From Tepidimonas sp. UBA997 (lineage in GTDB: Bacteria > Pseudomonadota > Gammaproteobacteria > Burkholderiales > Burkholderiaceae_C), in NCBI GenBank assembly GCA_002291945.1, contig DBAZ01000079.1:1303-56017 (forward strand): DNA of 54,715 bases. The letters are read 5' to 3'. Shown one piece after another: positions 15,874 to 23,984 of this stretch. Every line of letters begins with the position of its first letter. Position 1 is the first letter of the stretch. A model generated the notes under the pieces. That model worked only from the letters and a program-made list of their open reading frames with translations. It did no database searches and was not told the origin of the DNA. The translations under genes and the position numbers were made by a program.

Positions 15874-17000
15874 ACCACACCCCAGCGATTCGTCACGGCC
15901 TGGCCGCTCTGTTGTGCTGGCTGGCGCTGGCAACCGCCCAGGCCGCCCCCGGCGCTCATGGCCCCGACGGTGAGCATCTCGACGCCCCGGGCCGTCCGAT
16001 CAACGCCTCTGGCCTGGCCCGCTTGCCCGACGGCAGCGTGACCATCCCAAAAGCGGCGCAGCGGCGGATGAACATCCGCACCGAACTGTCGGTGCAAACC
16101 CAGACGGCGCTCACGCTGGAACTGCCAGCGGTGGTCGTGATCGACCCCAACGCCAGCGGCCGCGTCCAGTCCATTCATGGCGGGCGGGTGGAAGCGGGCC
16201 AGCGGGGTCTGGCGGCCATTGGCCAGACCGTGCAGCGCGGGGAAATACTCGGTTTTGTACGCTTCGAGGGCGACCCCTACGCGCTTGCCGGTCAGCAGGC
16301 GCAACTGGCCGATGTGCGCGCCCGTCGGCAGCTTGCCGAGCAGCGGGCCAGCCGGCTCGCCGGGCTGGAAGGGTCGGTGGCGCGCAAGGACATCGAAGCC
16401 GCCCAGGCCGAAGCGCGGGCGCTGGTCGAGCAGGAACGCAGCATCGGCGCTGGCATCGGTGCCCGCGAAGCGCTGCGGGCACCGGTTGGCGGCATCGTGG
16501 CGCACGCCGATGCGATGATCGGCCAAGTGGTCGAGCCGCGTGACGTGCTGTTCCAGATCATCGACCCGCAGCGGCTGATGGTGGAGGCCAGCATCGGCGA
16601 CCCGGCGCTGGCCGGGCGCATAGTCGGCGCGGCGCTGAAGGAAGCGCCCTCGGTCGAACTGGCGCTACTCGGTGCCGGTGCGGCGCTGCGCGAGGGGCGT
16701 CTGCCATTGCGCTTCTCGGTTCGGGGCAAGGAGCGCCTGCCGCTGGCGGTGGGCCAGCCGGTCAGTCTGGTGGTTCGCCTCGATGCAACCATCGATGGCA
16801 TCGTGCTGCCCGCCCGGGCGGTGGTCCGCAACCCATCCAACGAGCCCATCGTCTGGATCCGATCCGGTGCCCACCGCTTCATGGCGCAACCGGTCCAGTT
16901 CCGGGCGCTCGACGCCGAGCGGGTGGTGATCACCCACGGCTTGGGCATCGACAACCGGGTGGTGACCGAAGGTGCCGCCCTGGTCGCCCAGATTCGTTGA
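15870..17000 (+). CDS. RND efflux periplasmic adaptor (CzcB/CusB-type membrane fusion protein)
   Basis: 376-residue adaptor linking the RND pump to the outer-membrane channel. A signal peptide (LAALLCWLALATAQA-A) is followed by the leader GAHGPDGEHLDAPG shared with the preceding gene. MNIRTELSV begins the membrane-proximal/barrel region, and VQSIHGGRVEAGQRGLAAIGQTVQRGEILGFV is the first lipoyl half. A coiled-coil hairpin runs about 135-190, then APVGGIVAHADAMIGQVVEPRDVLFQIIDPQRLMVEA (second lipoyl half) and a C-terminal barrel ending VTHGLGIDNRVVTEGAALVAQIR-like. The length is slightly short of CusB/CzcB. The ATG overlaps the previous stop (ATGA). Confidence 0.9.
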   Translation: MNHTPAIRHGLAALLCWLALATAQAAPGAHGPDGEHLDAPGRPINASGLARLPDGSVTIPKAAQRRMNIRTELSVQTQTALTLELPAVVVIDPNASGRVQSIHGGRVEAGQRGLAAIGQTVQRGEILGFVRFEGDPYALAGQQAQLADVRARRQLAEQRASRLAGLEGSVARKDIEAAQAEARALVEQERSIGAGIGAREALRAPVGGIVAHADAMIGQVVEPRDVLFQIIDPQRLMVEASIGDPALAGRIVGAALKEAPSVELALLGAGAALREGRLPLRFSVRGKERLPLAVGQPVSLVVRLDATIDGIVLPARAVVRNPSNEPIVWIRSGAHRFMAQPVQFRALDAERVVITHGLGIDNRVVTEGAALVAQIR

Positions 17001-17012
17001 GCGGAGCCACGC

Positions 17013-20000
17013 ATGTTCAACTGGATCGTTCGTTACAGCCTGCACAACCGGCTGTTCGTGCTCGCCGTCGCTGCCCTGCTGATGGCGTATGGCGCTCTGA
17101 CGGCCTGGCGCACGCCGGTCGATGTCTTCCCCGACCTCAACAAACCGGTGATCACCGTGCTCACCGAAGCCGGCGGCATGGCCCCGCAGGAAGTCGAGCA
17201 ACTGGTCACTGCCCCGCTCGAAACCGCGCTCAATGGCATGCCGGGTGTGACCCGCGTGCGTTCCACCTCGGGCGTCGGGCTGTCCATCGTCTATGCCGAG
17301 TTCGACTGGGGCACCGACATTTACCGCAACCGGCAACTGGTGGCCGAACGCCTGGCGCTGGTGCGCGAACAGATGCCGGGCGACATCACGCCGGTGATGG
17401 GCCCGGTTTCGTCGATCATGGGCGAGGTCATGCTGGTGGCGCTGCCGCTGGTGCCCGGTGATGGCAGTCAGGCCGCCGCCACGCCGATGCAGGCGCGGGA
17501 ATACGCCGATTTCGTGCTGCGCCCGCGGCTGCTGTCGATAGCCGGCGTTTCGCAGGTGATTCCGATCGGTGGCGAAGTGCGCACCCTGCGCGTCGCGCCA
17601 GACACGGCCCGCATGGCGCAGTTCGACGTCTCGCTGACCCAGATCGAGCAGGCGCTCCAGGGCTATGCCAGCAACGCGGGCGGCGGCTTCATCGATCTGA
17701 ACAGCCGTGAATACCTGATTCGACACCTCGGCCACAGCAACCGGGTCGAGGACTTGGCAGGCATTGCTGTCGCCTGGAAGGAAGGGCGCCCCATCCTGCT
17801 GGAGCAAGTGGCCAGCGTCTCCTTCGCCGCCGGGCTCAAGCGCGGTGACGCCGGCTATAACGGCTTGCCCGCGGTCATCGTCAGCGTGCAGAAACAGCCC
17901 CAGGCCGATACCGTCCAACTGACCGGCGAAATCGAGCAGGCGCTGAGCGAACTCAAGCAGGGCCTGCCCGCAGGGCTGGCCGAACCCCGCGTGCTGTTCC
18001 GCCAGGCGGATTTCATCCAGGCCTCGATCGGCAACGTCGCCGAGGCGCTGCGCGACGGTGCCATCATGGTCGCCATCGTGCTGTTTGCCTTTCTGCTGTC
18101 GGTGCGCACCACCGTCATCTCGCTGACGGTGATCCCGCTGGCGCTGGCGCTGACGGCGCTGGTTTTCCAGTGGCTGGGGCAGTCGATCAACGTGATGACC
18201 CTGGGTGGCCTGGCGATTGCCTTGGGCGAACTGGTCGATGACGCGGTGGTGGATGTGGAAAACACCCTGCGCCGACTCAAGCAGAACCGCCAGGCCGGGC
18301 ATCCGCTGCCGCTGCTGGAGGTGGTGCGACGAGCGAGCGTTGAAGTCCGCAGCGGCGTGGTTTATGCCACCCTGATCGTCATCCTCGTCTTCATCCCGCT
18401 GTTCGCCCTGCCGGGCATCGAGGGGCGCTTGTTCGAGCCGCTCGGCATCGCCTACATTGTTTCGATTGCGGCTTCGCTGCTGGTCGCCATCACCGTGACG
18501 CCGGTGATGTGCTACTACCTGCTGCCCAAGATGAAGAACCTCGATCACGGCGACAGCCCGCTGGTCGGCTGGCTCAAGCGCCAGGACACGCGGTTGTTGC
18601 ATTGGTCCTTCGCCCATGCCCGCAGCCTGATCCTGGTGGCCTTGCTGGCCGTGCTGGCGGCTGCCGCGACCCTGCCTTTGTTGCCGCGCACCTTTCTGCC
18701 GGCCTTCAACGAAGGTTCGCTGGTGCTGGGCCTGATCATGCAGCCGGGCACCTCGCTGGCCGAGGCCAACCGCATCGGCGGCGTGGCCGAGACGCTGATC
18801 CGCGAAGTGCCGGAGGTGACGCAGGTCGGTCGCCGCACCGGGCGGGCGGAGCTGGACGAGCACGCCGAGGGCGTGCATTCGGCAGAAATCGACGTCGATC
18901 TGAAGCGTTCGGAGCGCAGCCGCGAGGCAGTCATGGCCGATATCCGTGCGCGGCTGTCGGTGCTGCCGGCGCAGGTGGCGATAGGCCAGCCGATTGCCCA
19001 CCGCCTCGACCACCTGCTCACCGGGGTGCGGGCGCAGATTGCGCTGAAGGTGTTCGGCGACGACACCGACACCCTGCGCGGCCTGGCCGAGACCTTGCGC
19101 GGCCAACTCGCCGGGGTGCCCGGCCTGGTTGACCTGAGCGTCGAAAAGCAGGTGCTGATTCCGCACATCACCGTTCGCCTGGACCACCGCAAGGCGGCGC
19201 AGTTGGGCCTGGCACCGGGCGAGGCGATCCGCATCCTGAAAGTACTGACCGACGGTGCCCACGGCGCCGAGATCGTTGACGGCGCGCGCCGCTACGAACT
19301 GGTGTTGCGTCTGCCCGACGAAGGGCGCACACCGCAGGGGCTGGCGCAGACGCTGGTGGATACGCCAGCGGGCCGGGTGCCGGTATCGGCCTTCGCCAGC
19401 GTGGAAGTCAGCGATGGGCCGAACCAGATCGGCCGCGAAAATGGCCGCCGCCGGATCGTCGTCTATGCCAACACCGATGGCCGCGACATGAGCCAGGTGA
19501 TCGCCGAGATTCGCGGTGTCGTCGCCGCCCAGCCTTTGCCAACCGGCTACTTCATCAGCCTGGAAGGCCAGTTCCAGGCCCAGGAGCAGGCGACCCGGCT
19601 GATTGCCGGGCTTTCGCTGGTCTCGCTGGCGATGATCTTTCTGGTGCTGTATTCACGCTACCGTTCGGCGGTGCTGGCGGGCATCATCATGGCCAACATC
19701 CCGCTGGCGCTGATCGGCTCGGTGCTCGCCATGTGGCTGGCGGGCGTCGAGTTGTCGGTGGCTTCGATGGTCGGCTTCATCACGATGGCAGGCATTTCCA
19801 CACGCAACGGTATCCTCAAGATCAGCCACTACATCAACCTGTGCAAGTTCGAGGGCGAGCGTTTCTCGCCGGAAATGATCGTGCGCGGCTCGCTGGAACG
19901 GCTGACCCCGGTGCTGATGACCGCCTTGGTGGCGGCGTTCGCGCTGACCCCGCTGTTGCTGGCTGCGGATGCGCCGGGCAAGGAAATCCTGCACCCGGTG

Positions 20001-20147
20001 GCGGTGGTCATCTTTGGCGGCCTGATCAGCTCGACCTTGCTCGACACCGTGCTGACGCCAGTGCTTTACGGCCTGTTCGGCCGTGAGCCGACGGCGCGTT
20101 TGCTGGCGGAGTCGGCCGAGCGCGACGAGAGTATCGAATCCTTCTGA
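17013..20147 (+). CDS. Heavy-metal efflux RND transporter (CusA/CzcA family)
   Basis: 1044-residue inner-membrane proton-driven exporter, full length. It starts MFNWIVRYSLHNRLFVLAVAALLMAYG (TM1) and has the HME-RND hallmark TPVDVFPDLNKPVITVLTEAGGMAPQEVE. Two groups of TM helices lie around residues 345-540 and 865-1030. The TM4 motif is GGLAIALGELVDDAVVDVEN (about 397-416). CzcA has DFGxxVDGAVVxxEN there. Here the first Asp is Ala, the central Asp and the Glu are kept, and extra acidic residues appear, so it is not a standard Czc or Cus type and the metal is open. An RBS-like GAGC lies before the ATG; the gap to the adaptor gene is 12 bases. Confidence 0.93.
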   Translation: MFNWIVRYSLHNRLFVLAVAALLMAYGALTAWRTPVDVFPDLNKPVITVLTEAGGMAPQEVEQLVTAPLETALNGMPGVTRVRSTSGVGLSIVYAEFDWGTDIYRNRQLVAERLALVREQMPGDITPVMGPVSSIMGEVMLVALPLVPGDGSQAAATPMQAREYADFVLRPRLLSIAGVSQVIPIGGEVRTLRVAPDTARMAQFDVSLTQIEQALQGYASNAGGGFIDLNSREYLIRHLGHSNRVEDLAGIAVAWKEGRPILLEQVASVSFAAGLKRGDAGYNGLPAVIVSVQKQPQADTVQLTGEIEQALSELKQGLPAGLAEPRVLFRQADFIQASIGNVAEALRDGAIMVAIVLFAFLLSVRTTVISLTVIPLALALTALVFQWLGQSINVMTLGGLAIALGELVDDAVVDVENTLRRLKQNRQAGHPLPLLEVVRRASVEVRSGVVYATLIVILVFIPLFALPGIEGRLFEPLGIAYIVSIAASLLVAITVTPVMCYYLLPKMKNLDHGDSPLVGWLKRQDTRLLHWSFAHARSLILVALLAVLAAAATLPLLPRTFLPAFNEGSLVLGLIMQPGTSLAEANRIGGVAETLIREVPEVTQVGRRTGRAELDEHAEGVHSAEIDVDLKRSERSREAVMADIRARLSVLPAQVAIGQPIAHRLDHLLTGVRAQIALKVFGDDTDTLRGLAETLRGQLAGVPGLVDLSVEKQVLIPHITVRLDHRKAAQLGLAPGEAIRILKVLTDGAHGAEIVDGARRYELVLRLPDEGRTPQGLAQTLVDTPAGRVPVSAFASVEVSDGPNQIGRENGRRRIVVYANTDGRDMSQVIAEIRGVVAAQPLPTGYFISLEGQFQAQEQATRLIAGLSLVSLAMIFLVLYSRYRSAVLAGIIMANIPLALIGSVLAMWLAGVELSVASMVGFITMAGISTRNGILKISHYINLCKFEGERFSPEMIVRGSLERLTPVLMTALVAAFALTPLLLAADAPGKEILHPVAVVIFGGLISSTLLDTVLTPVLYGLFGREPTARLLAESAERDESIESF

Positions 20148-20201
20148 CAGGCTGCGGGCAGCCGCCTGTGCAAGCGCTGCCCAACCGATTGGAGCAATCA
20201 C

Positions 20202-20585
20202 ATGTTCAAACAATACGCGGGTGCCGCCCTCATCACCCTGGCCACGCTCGCCACACTGGCTACAGGCCCGGCGCTCGCCCACGGCGTCGCGGTGGCCAAA
20301 CATGGCGGCATCGTCCAGATGGCCAACGACCTGTCCTTCGAGCTGGTCGCTCGACCCGAGGGGGTGGCGATCTACATCGAAGACCACGGCAAGCCGCTGG
20401 CACCGACTGGCATGAGCGGCAGGCTGACCATCCTCAGCGGCACGCAAAGATCGCAAGCAGCACTGGAAGTCGTCGCTGGCAAGCTCCAGGCGCAGGGCGT
20501 CAAGCTGACCAAGGGCAGCAGAGTCGTGGCCAGTCTGACGACGGCCCAGCAACAAACCATCACCGTCAGGTTCGTTGTTCAATAG
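20202..20585 (+). CDS. Small periplasmic protein of the metal-efflux operon, unknown function
   Basis: 127 residues with a clear signal peptide (MFKQYAGAALITLATLATLATGPALA-H). The mature N-terminus HGVAVAKHGGIVQMANDLSFELVARPEGVAIYIEDHGKPLAPTGMSGRLTIL carries three His and a Met near its start. The rest looks like a small all-beta domain. I recognise similar proteins at the end of RND metal-efflux operons but know no assigned function. A periplasmic metal-binding or pump-accessory role is inferred from position, 54 bases after the pump gene and before the PhoB-controlled ppk2 unit. Confidence 0.75.
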   Translation: MFKQYAGAALITLATLATLATGPALAHGVAVAKHGGIVQMANDLSFELVARPEGVAIYIEDHGKPLAPTGMSGRLTILSGTQRSQAALEVVAGKLQAQGVKLTKGSRVVASLTTAQQQTITVRFVVQ

Positions 20586-20593
20586 GTGCTGCA

Positions 20594-20627
20594 CTGTCAT
20601 CAAACCGTCATGCGTGCGTCCTATCGT
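20594..20627 (+). promoter_or_regulatory. Pho box and -10 element of ppk2
   Basis: CTGTCATCAAACCGTCAT (20594-20611) is a near-perfect Pho box: 7/7 and 6/7 matches to CTGTCAT with a 4-base spacer. A weaker third unit GCGTCCT lies at 20616-20622. A -10-like TATCGT (20622-20627) starts 10 bases after the second unit, as in known PhoB promoters where the box replaces the -35. Transcription would start near 20634, which favours the ATG at 20656 for ppk2. Confidence 0.8.
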
Positions 20628-20655
20628 GATGCAGTCCCGATCTTCGACTGCACTC

Positions 20656-21573
20656 ATGACCTTGCCTCACGACGAAATCCTCCGGCGCATGGAGCGCGAT
20701 CTGCTCGACAGTCTGGACGAAGAACTGGAGCTCGAAATCGAGGATCGCCATCCGGCGGGCGTCACCGGCGATCCGGGGCAAGGCGACACCGACGCCGACA
20801 AGCAATACCGCATCGCTTACTTTCGCGAACTCTTCAAACTGCAGGGCGAACTCGTCAAGCTGCAGGACTGGGTGGCCCATACGCGCGAAAAAGTCGTGAT
20901 CCTGTTTGAAGGGCGCGATGCCGCAGGCAAGGGGGGCGTGATCAAGCGCATCACCCAGCGCCTGAACCCCCGCATCTGCCGGGTGGTGGCCTTGCCTGCC
21001 CCCAACGACCGTGAACGCACCCAGTGGTACTTTCAGCGCTTCGTGCCGCACCTGCCCGCCGCCGGTGAAGTGGTGCTGTTTGACCGCAGTTGGTACAACC
21101 GCGCCGGTGTGGAAAAGGTCATGGGCTTTTGCACCGACGAGGAGGTCGAGGAATTCTTTCGTTCGGTGCCCGAATTCGAACGCATGCTGGTGCGCTCCGG
21201 CATCCGGCTGATCAAATACTGGTTCTCGATCACCGATGAGGAACAGCATCTGCGCTTTCTGGGGCGCATACACGACCCGCTCAAGCAGTGGAAACTCAGT
21301 CCCATGGACTTGGAAAGCCGCCGCCGCTGGGAGGACTACACCCGCGCCAAGGAAACCATGCTCGAACGCACCCACATTGCTGAAGCGCCGTGGTGGGTGG
21401 TGCAGGCGGTGGACAAGAAAAAGGCCCGCCTGAACTGCATGCACCACTTGCTGTCGCAGTTCGCGTACCACGAAATCGAACGGCCAACGGTCGAATTACC
21501 AGCCCGGGTGCGCCACCCGGACTACCTGCGCCACCCGGTGCCCGCCAGCATGATCGTGCCCGAGGTGTATTGA
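20656..21573 (+). CDS. ppk2: Polyphosphate kinase 2 (PPK2 class I type)
   Basis: 305-residue cytoplasmic P-loop kinase that transfers phosphate between polyphosphate and nucleotides, in this class mainly phosphorylating ADP or GDP. Walker A LFEGRDAAGKGGVIKRI (about 84-100), then APNDRERTQWYFQRFVPHLP, the Walker B/lid stretch VLFDRSWYNRAGVEKVMGF, and SPMDLESRRRWEDYTRAKETML are PPK2 signatures; single-domain length is normal. Start choice: the frame is open from 20575, but the Pho promoter predicts a transcript start near 20634, so the ATG at 20656 (MTLPHDEILRRMERDLLDSLDEELELE) is used. A Pho box upstream indicates induction by phosphate starvation. Confidence 0.93.
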   Translation: MTLPHDEILRRMERDLLDSLDEELELEIEDRHPAGVTGDPGQGDTDADKQYRIAYFRELFKLQGELVKLQDWVAHTREKVVILFEGRDAAGKGGVIKRITQRLNPRICRVVALPAPNDRERTQWYFQRFVPHLPAAGEVVLFDRSWYNRAGVEKVMGFCTDEEVEEFFRSVPEFERMLVRSGIRLIKYWFSITDEEQHLRFLGRIHDPLKQWKLSPMDLESRRRWEDYTRAKETMLERTHIAEAPWWVVQAVDKKKARLNCMHHLLSQFAYHEIERPTVELPARVRHPDYLRHPVPASMIVPEVY

Positions 21574-21586
21574 GCGGCGGGCAGCA

Positions 21587-21642
21587 CTGTCATCGATTTG
21601 CCACGGAAGCTTCATGATGGTGTCACGCTGGCCAGCCAGACT
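21587..21642 (+). promoter_or_regulatory. PhoB-type 11-bp repeats upstream of ugpB
   Basis: CTGTCAT (21587-21593), TTGCCAC (21598-21604), GCTTCAT (21609-21615) and GTGTCAC (21620-21626) recur every 11 bases (7, 4, 4 and 5 of 7 to consensus). A weak -10 candidate CAGACT (21637-21642) follows the last unit by 10 bases. ugp operons are classical Pho regulon members, which supports the call. The start of ugpB is 66 bases further on. Confidence 0.65.
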
Positions 21643-21652
21643 GCCGGTCAGC

Positions 21653-21671
21653 GGTGTTCGCGGTGAACACC
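21653..21671 (+). other. Leader hairpin before ugpB
   Basis: GGTGTTC and GAACACC pair perfectly around the loop GCGGT. With no T-run it is not a terminator. It lies 36 bases before the ugpB ATG, in the probable 5' leader, and could affect mRNA stability or bind a regulator. Confidence 0.4.
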
Positions 21672-21707
21672 CTGAGTTGCCTCGTGCATCAATAGGAGCA
21701 TATTCCC

Positions 21708-23030
21708 ATGTCACTGAAACGGACTCTGATGGCCTGTACGCTGGCGCTCGCTGGCGCGGCCGTGGCCCAGCCCGCCCCGACCGAAATCCAGATGTGGATG
21801 GGTCTGACCGGACCCTCTGGCGAATTGCTCAGCCGCTTTGGCGCGGACTTCAATCGCTCGCAAAACGAGTACCGCGTGGTGGTCTCGTTCAAAGGCCAGT
21901 ACCCCGAGCAGCGGGCCGCTGCGGTGGCCGCTTTCCGTGCCGGCAACCCGCCCCACATCATGCAGATGTTCGATGCCGGCTCGGGTGACATGATCCACGC
22001 CCGTGGCGCGATCATGCCGGTGTCGGAGGTGTTCAAGCGCGCCAACATCACGTTCAACCCGGCCGACTTCCTGGCCCCAGCCCGCGGCTACTACGGCCTG
22101 CCCAACGGGGACCTGCTGTCGATGCCCTTCAACGTCTCGACCGCCGTGCTGTTCTACAACAAGGACGCCTTCCGCCGTGCCGGTCTGAACCCCGATCGGC
22201 CCCCGCGCACCTGGCCGGAAGTGGTCGAAGCCGCCAGCAAAATTCGTTCCACCAATGCGGCGGCCTGCGGCTTCACCACCACCTGGCTGGCGTGGATCAT
22301 GCTGGAGCAGTTCAATTCCCGCCACAACGTGCAAATGGGCACGCTCAACAACGGCCGCGGCGGTCTGGGCAGCAGCCTGACCGTGAACAACCCGATGAAC
22401 GTGCGCATGGTCCAGACCCTGATGGACATGCAGGCCGACAAACGCTTCGACTACGGCGGTCGCTCCAACGATGCGGCGGCCAAGTTCATCAGCGGCGAGT
22501 GCGCCATGCTGACGCAGTCTTCCGGCGGCTTGGGCGCCATTACCCGCGACGCCCGCTTCCAGTTCGGCACCGCCCAACTGCCGCACTGGCCCGATGTGAA
22601 AGGGGCACCGTTTGCCACCACCATCGGCGGCGCGTCGCTGTGGGTCTTCAATGCGCCGAATCGCACCGACCACGAATTCCGCGGTGTGGCCAGGTTCCTC
22701 GACTTCCTGCGCTCCGACCGGGTGATGACCGAGTGGGCCAAGACGACCGGCTTCCTGCCCGCCACCAACAGCGCTTTCCGCGCCATGCAGGCCGAAGGCT
22801 TCTTCACACAAAACCCCGGTCGAGATGTGCCCATTCTGTCCCTGCTCGAAGGCGCACAGGGTGAGCACACCAGCGGCTACCGCTTCGGTCGCTGGACGGA
22901 AATCCGTGACGTGTATCACGAAGAAGTCGAGCGTGCCCTGCAAGGCCGCCAGACCGCTGCTCAGGCCATGGCCAACTTCGAGCGCCGTGGCAACGCCTTG
23001 CTGCGCGGATTCGAGCGTTCAGCCAACTAA
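21708..23030 (+). CDS. ugpB: sn-glycerol-3-phosphate ABC transporter, periplasmic binding protein
   Basis: 440-residue periplasmic receptor for glycerol-3-phosphate and glycerophosphodiesters. A signal peptide (MSLKRTLMACTLALAGAAVA-Q) is followed by IQMWMGLTGPSGELLSRFGADFNRSQNEYRVVVSFKGQYPE, the UgpB N-terminal lobe. Later come FNVSTAVLFYNKDAFRRAGLNP, AACGFTTTWLAWIMLEQFNSRHN and TIGGASLWVFNAPNRT, all family hallmarks. An AGGAG precedes the ATG. First gene of a ugpBAEC-ugpQ-glpD unit under PhoB-like repeats. Two strong hairpins separate it from ugpA. Confidence 0.95.
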   Translation: MSLKRTLMACTLALAGAAVAQPAPTEIQMWMGLTGPSGELLSRFGADFNRSQNEYRVVVSFKGQYPEQRAAAVAAFRAGNPPHIMQMFDAGSGDMIHARGAIMPVSEVFKRANITFNPADFLAPARGYYGLPNGDLLSMPFNVSTAVLFYNKDAFRRAGLNPDRPPRTWPEVVEAASKIRSTNAAACGFTTTWLAWIMLEQFNSRHNVQMGTLNNGRGGLGSSLTVNNPMNVRMVQTLMDMQADKRFDYGGRSNDAAAKFISGECAMLTQSSGGLGAITRDARFQFGTAQLPHWPDVKGAPFATTIGGASLWVFNAPNRTDHEFRGVARFLDFLRSDRVMTEWAKTTGFLPATNSAFRAMQAEGFFTQNPGRDVPILSLLEGAQGEHTSGYRFGRWTEIRDVYHEEVERALQGRQTAAQAMANFERRGNALLRGFERSAN

Positions 23031-23042
23031 ACCCTCCGTCTT

Positions 23043-23092
23043 GGCCGACGCTGCGGTCGGCCCCCTGATCCCACCCCTCGGCTGAGGGGTGG
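23043..23092 (+). other. Double hairpin between ugpB and ugpA
   Basis: Hairpin 1 (23043-23062): GGCCGAC/GTCGGCC, loop of 6. Hairpin 2 (23071-23092): CCACCCCTC/GAGGGGTGG, loop GGCT, followed by TTGTCTT. Such structures after a binding-protein gene can block 3' decay and partly terminate transcription, giving more receptor than permease, as with malE-malF. That role is inferred; the stems are direct. Confidence 0.7.
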
Positions 23093-23099
23093 TTGTCTT

Positions 23100-23984
23100 A
23101 TGCAAAGAAAAGTCATTTTTCCGCATCGCTGGCTGCCCTACATGCTGCTGGCCCCCCAACTGGCGGTGACGCTGGTGTTTTTCATCTGGCCCAGTGCCCA
23201 AGCCGTGATCATGGCTTTCCAGCAGCAAGACCCGTTTGGCTTGTCGGTGCGCTGGGTGGGCCTGGAGAATTTTTACGACGTCCTGACCGACCCGGCTTAC
23301 TTCGAGTCGGTCGTGCGCACGCTGGTGTTTTCCACGGCGGTCACGCTGCTGGCCTTGGTGCCCGCACTCGGGCTGGCGATTGCGGCGGATGCGCTCATTA
23401 AGGGGCGCGGGGCCTACACCACGGCGCTGATGGTGCCCTACGCGATTGCCCCCGCCATCGCGGGCGTGTTGTGGCTGTTCATGTTCAACCCGGCCATCGG
23501 GGTGGTGGCGCACGGCTTGCGCAACGCCGGGGTGCCGTGGAATCCCACGCTCGATGGCTCTGACGCGATGTGGCTGGTGATCATGGCGTCGGCCTGGAAG
23601 CAGATTGCCTACAACTTCCTGTTCTTCCTGGCCGGTTTGCAGTCGATCCCGAAATCGCTGCTGGAAGCCGCGTCCATCGACGGTGCCAGCCCGTGGCGGC
23701 GCTTTCGCACCATCGTTTTCCCGCTGCTCTCGCCAACCACCTTCTTCCTGCTGGTGGTCGGGCTGGTGTATGCCTTCTTTGACACCTTCGGGGTGATTCA
23801 TGCCGTGACCGGCGGCGGGCCTGCCAATGCCACCGAGATACTGGTCTATAAGGTCTATTACGACGGCATCGTGGCGCTCGACCTTGGCAGTTCGGCGGCG
23901 CAGTCGGTGCTGCTGATGGTGCTGGTGATCGGCCTGACGCTGGTGCAATTCCGTTTCGTTGAACGCCGGGTGCATTACTCATGA
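23100..23984 (+). CDS. ugpA: sn-glycerol-3-phosphate ABC transporter permease UgpA
   Basis: 294-residue inner-membrane permease, six TM helices. The N-terminus HRWLPYMLLAPQLAVTLVFFIWPSAQAVIMAFQQQDPFG and the permease EAA loop SIPKSLLEAASIDGASPWRRFRTIVFPLLSPTTFFLL (about 180-217) are typical of UgpA. It forms the channel with UgpE. Its TGA overlaps the ugpE start (ATGA). Confidence 0.95.
   Translation: MQRKVIFPHRWLPYMLLAPQLAVTLVFFIWPSAQAVIMAFQQQDPFGLSVRWVGLENFYDVLTDPAYFESVVRTLVFSTAVTLLALVPALGLAIAADALIKGRGAYTTALMVPYAIAPAIAGVLWLFMFNPAIGVVAHGLRNAGVPWNPTLDGSDAMWLVIMASAWKQIAYNFLFFLAGLQSIPKSLLEAASIDGASPWRRFRTIVFPLLSPTTFFLLVVGLVYAFFDTFGVIHAVTGGGPANATEILVYKVYYDGIVALDLGSSAAQSVLLMVLVIGLTLVQFRFVERRVHYS

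Noticed and set aside
16665..19262. 865-residue open frame on the minus strand
   Set aside because: Lies fully antisense to the RND pump gene; composition is His/Gln/Arg-rich, as expected from the mirror of GC-rich codons, with no domain.
20575..20655. Upstream in-frame extension of ppk2
   Set aside because: Would overlap the Pho box and the end of the preceding gene; the predicted transcript start lies downstream.
21615..21620. TGATGG as the -10 box after the first ugpB Pho repeat pair
   Set aside because: Poor match to TATAAT; the later CAGACT is a slightly better but still weak candidate.
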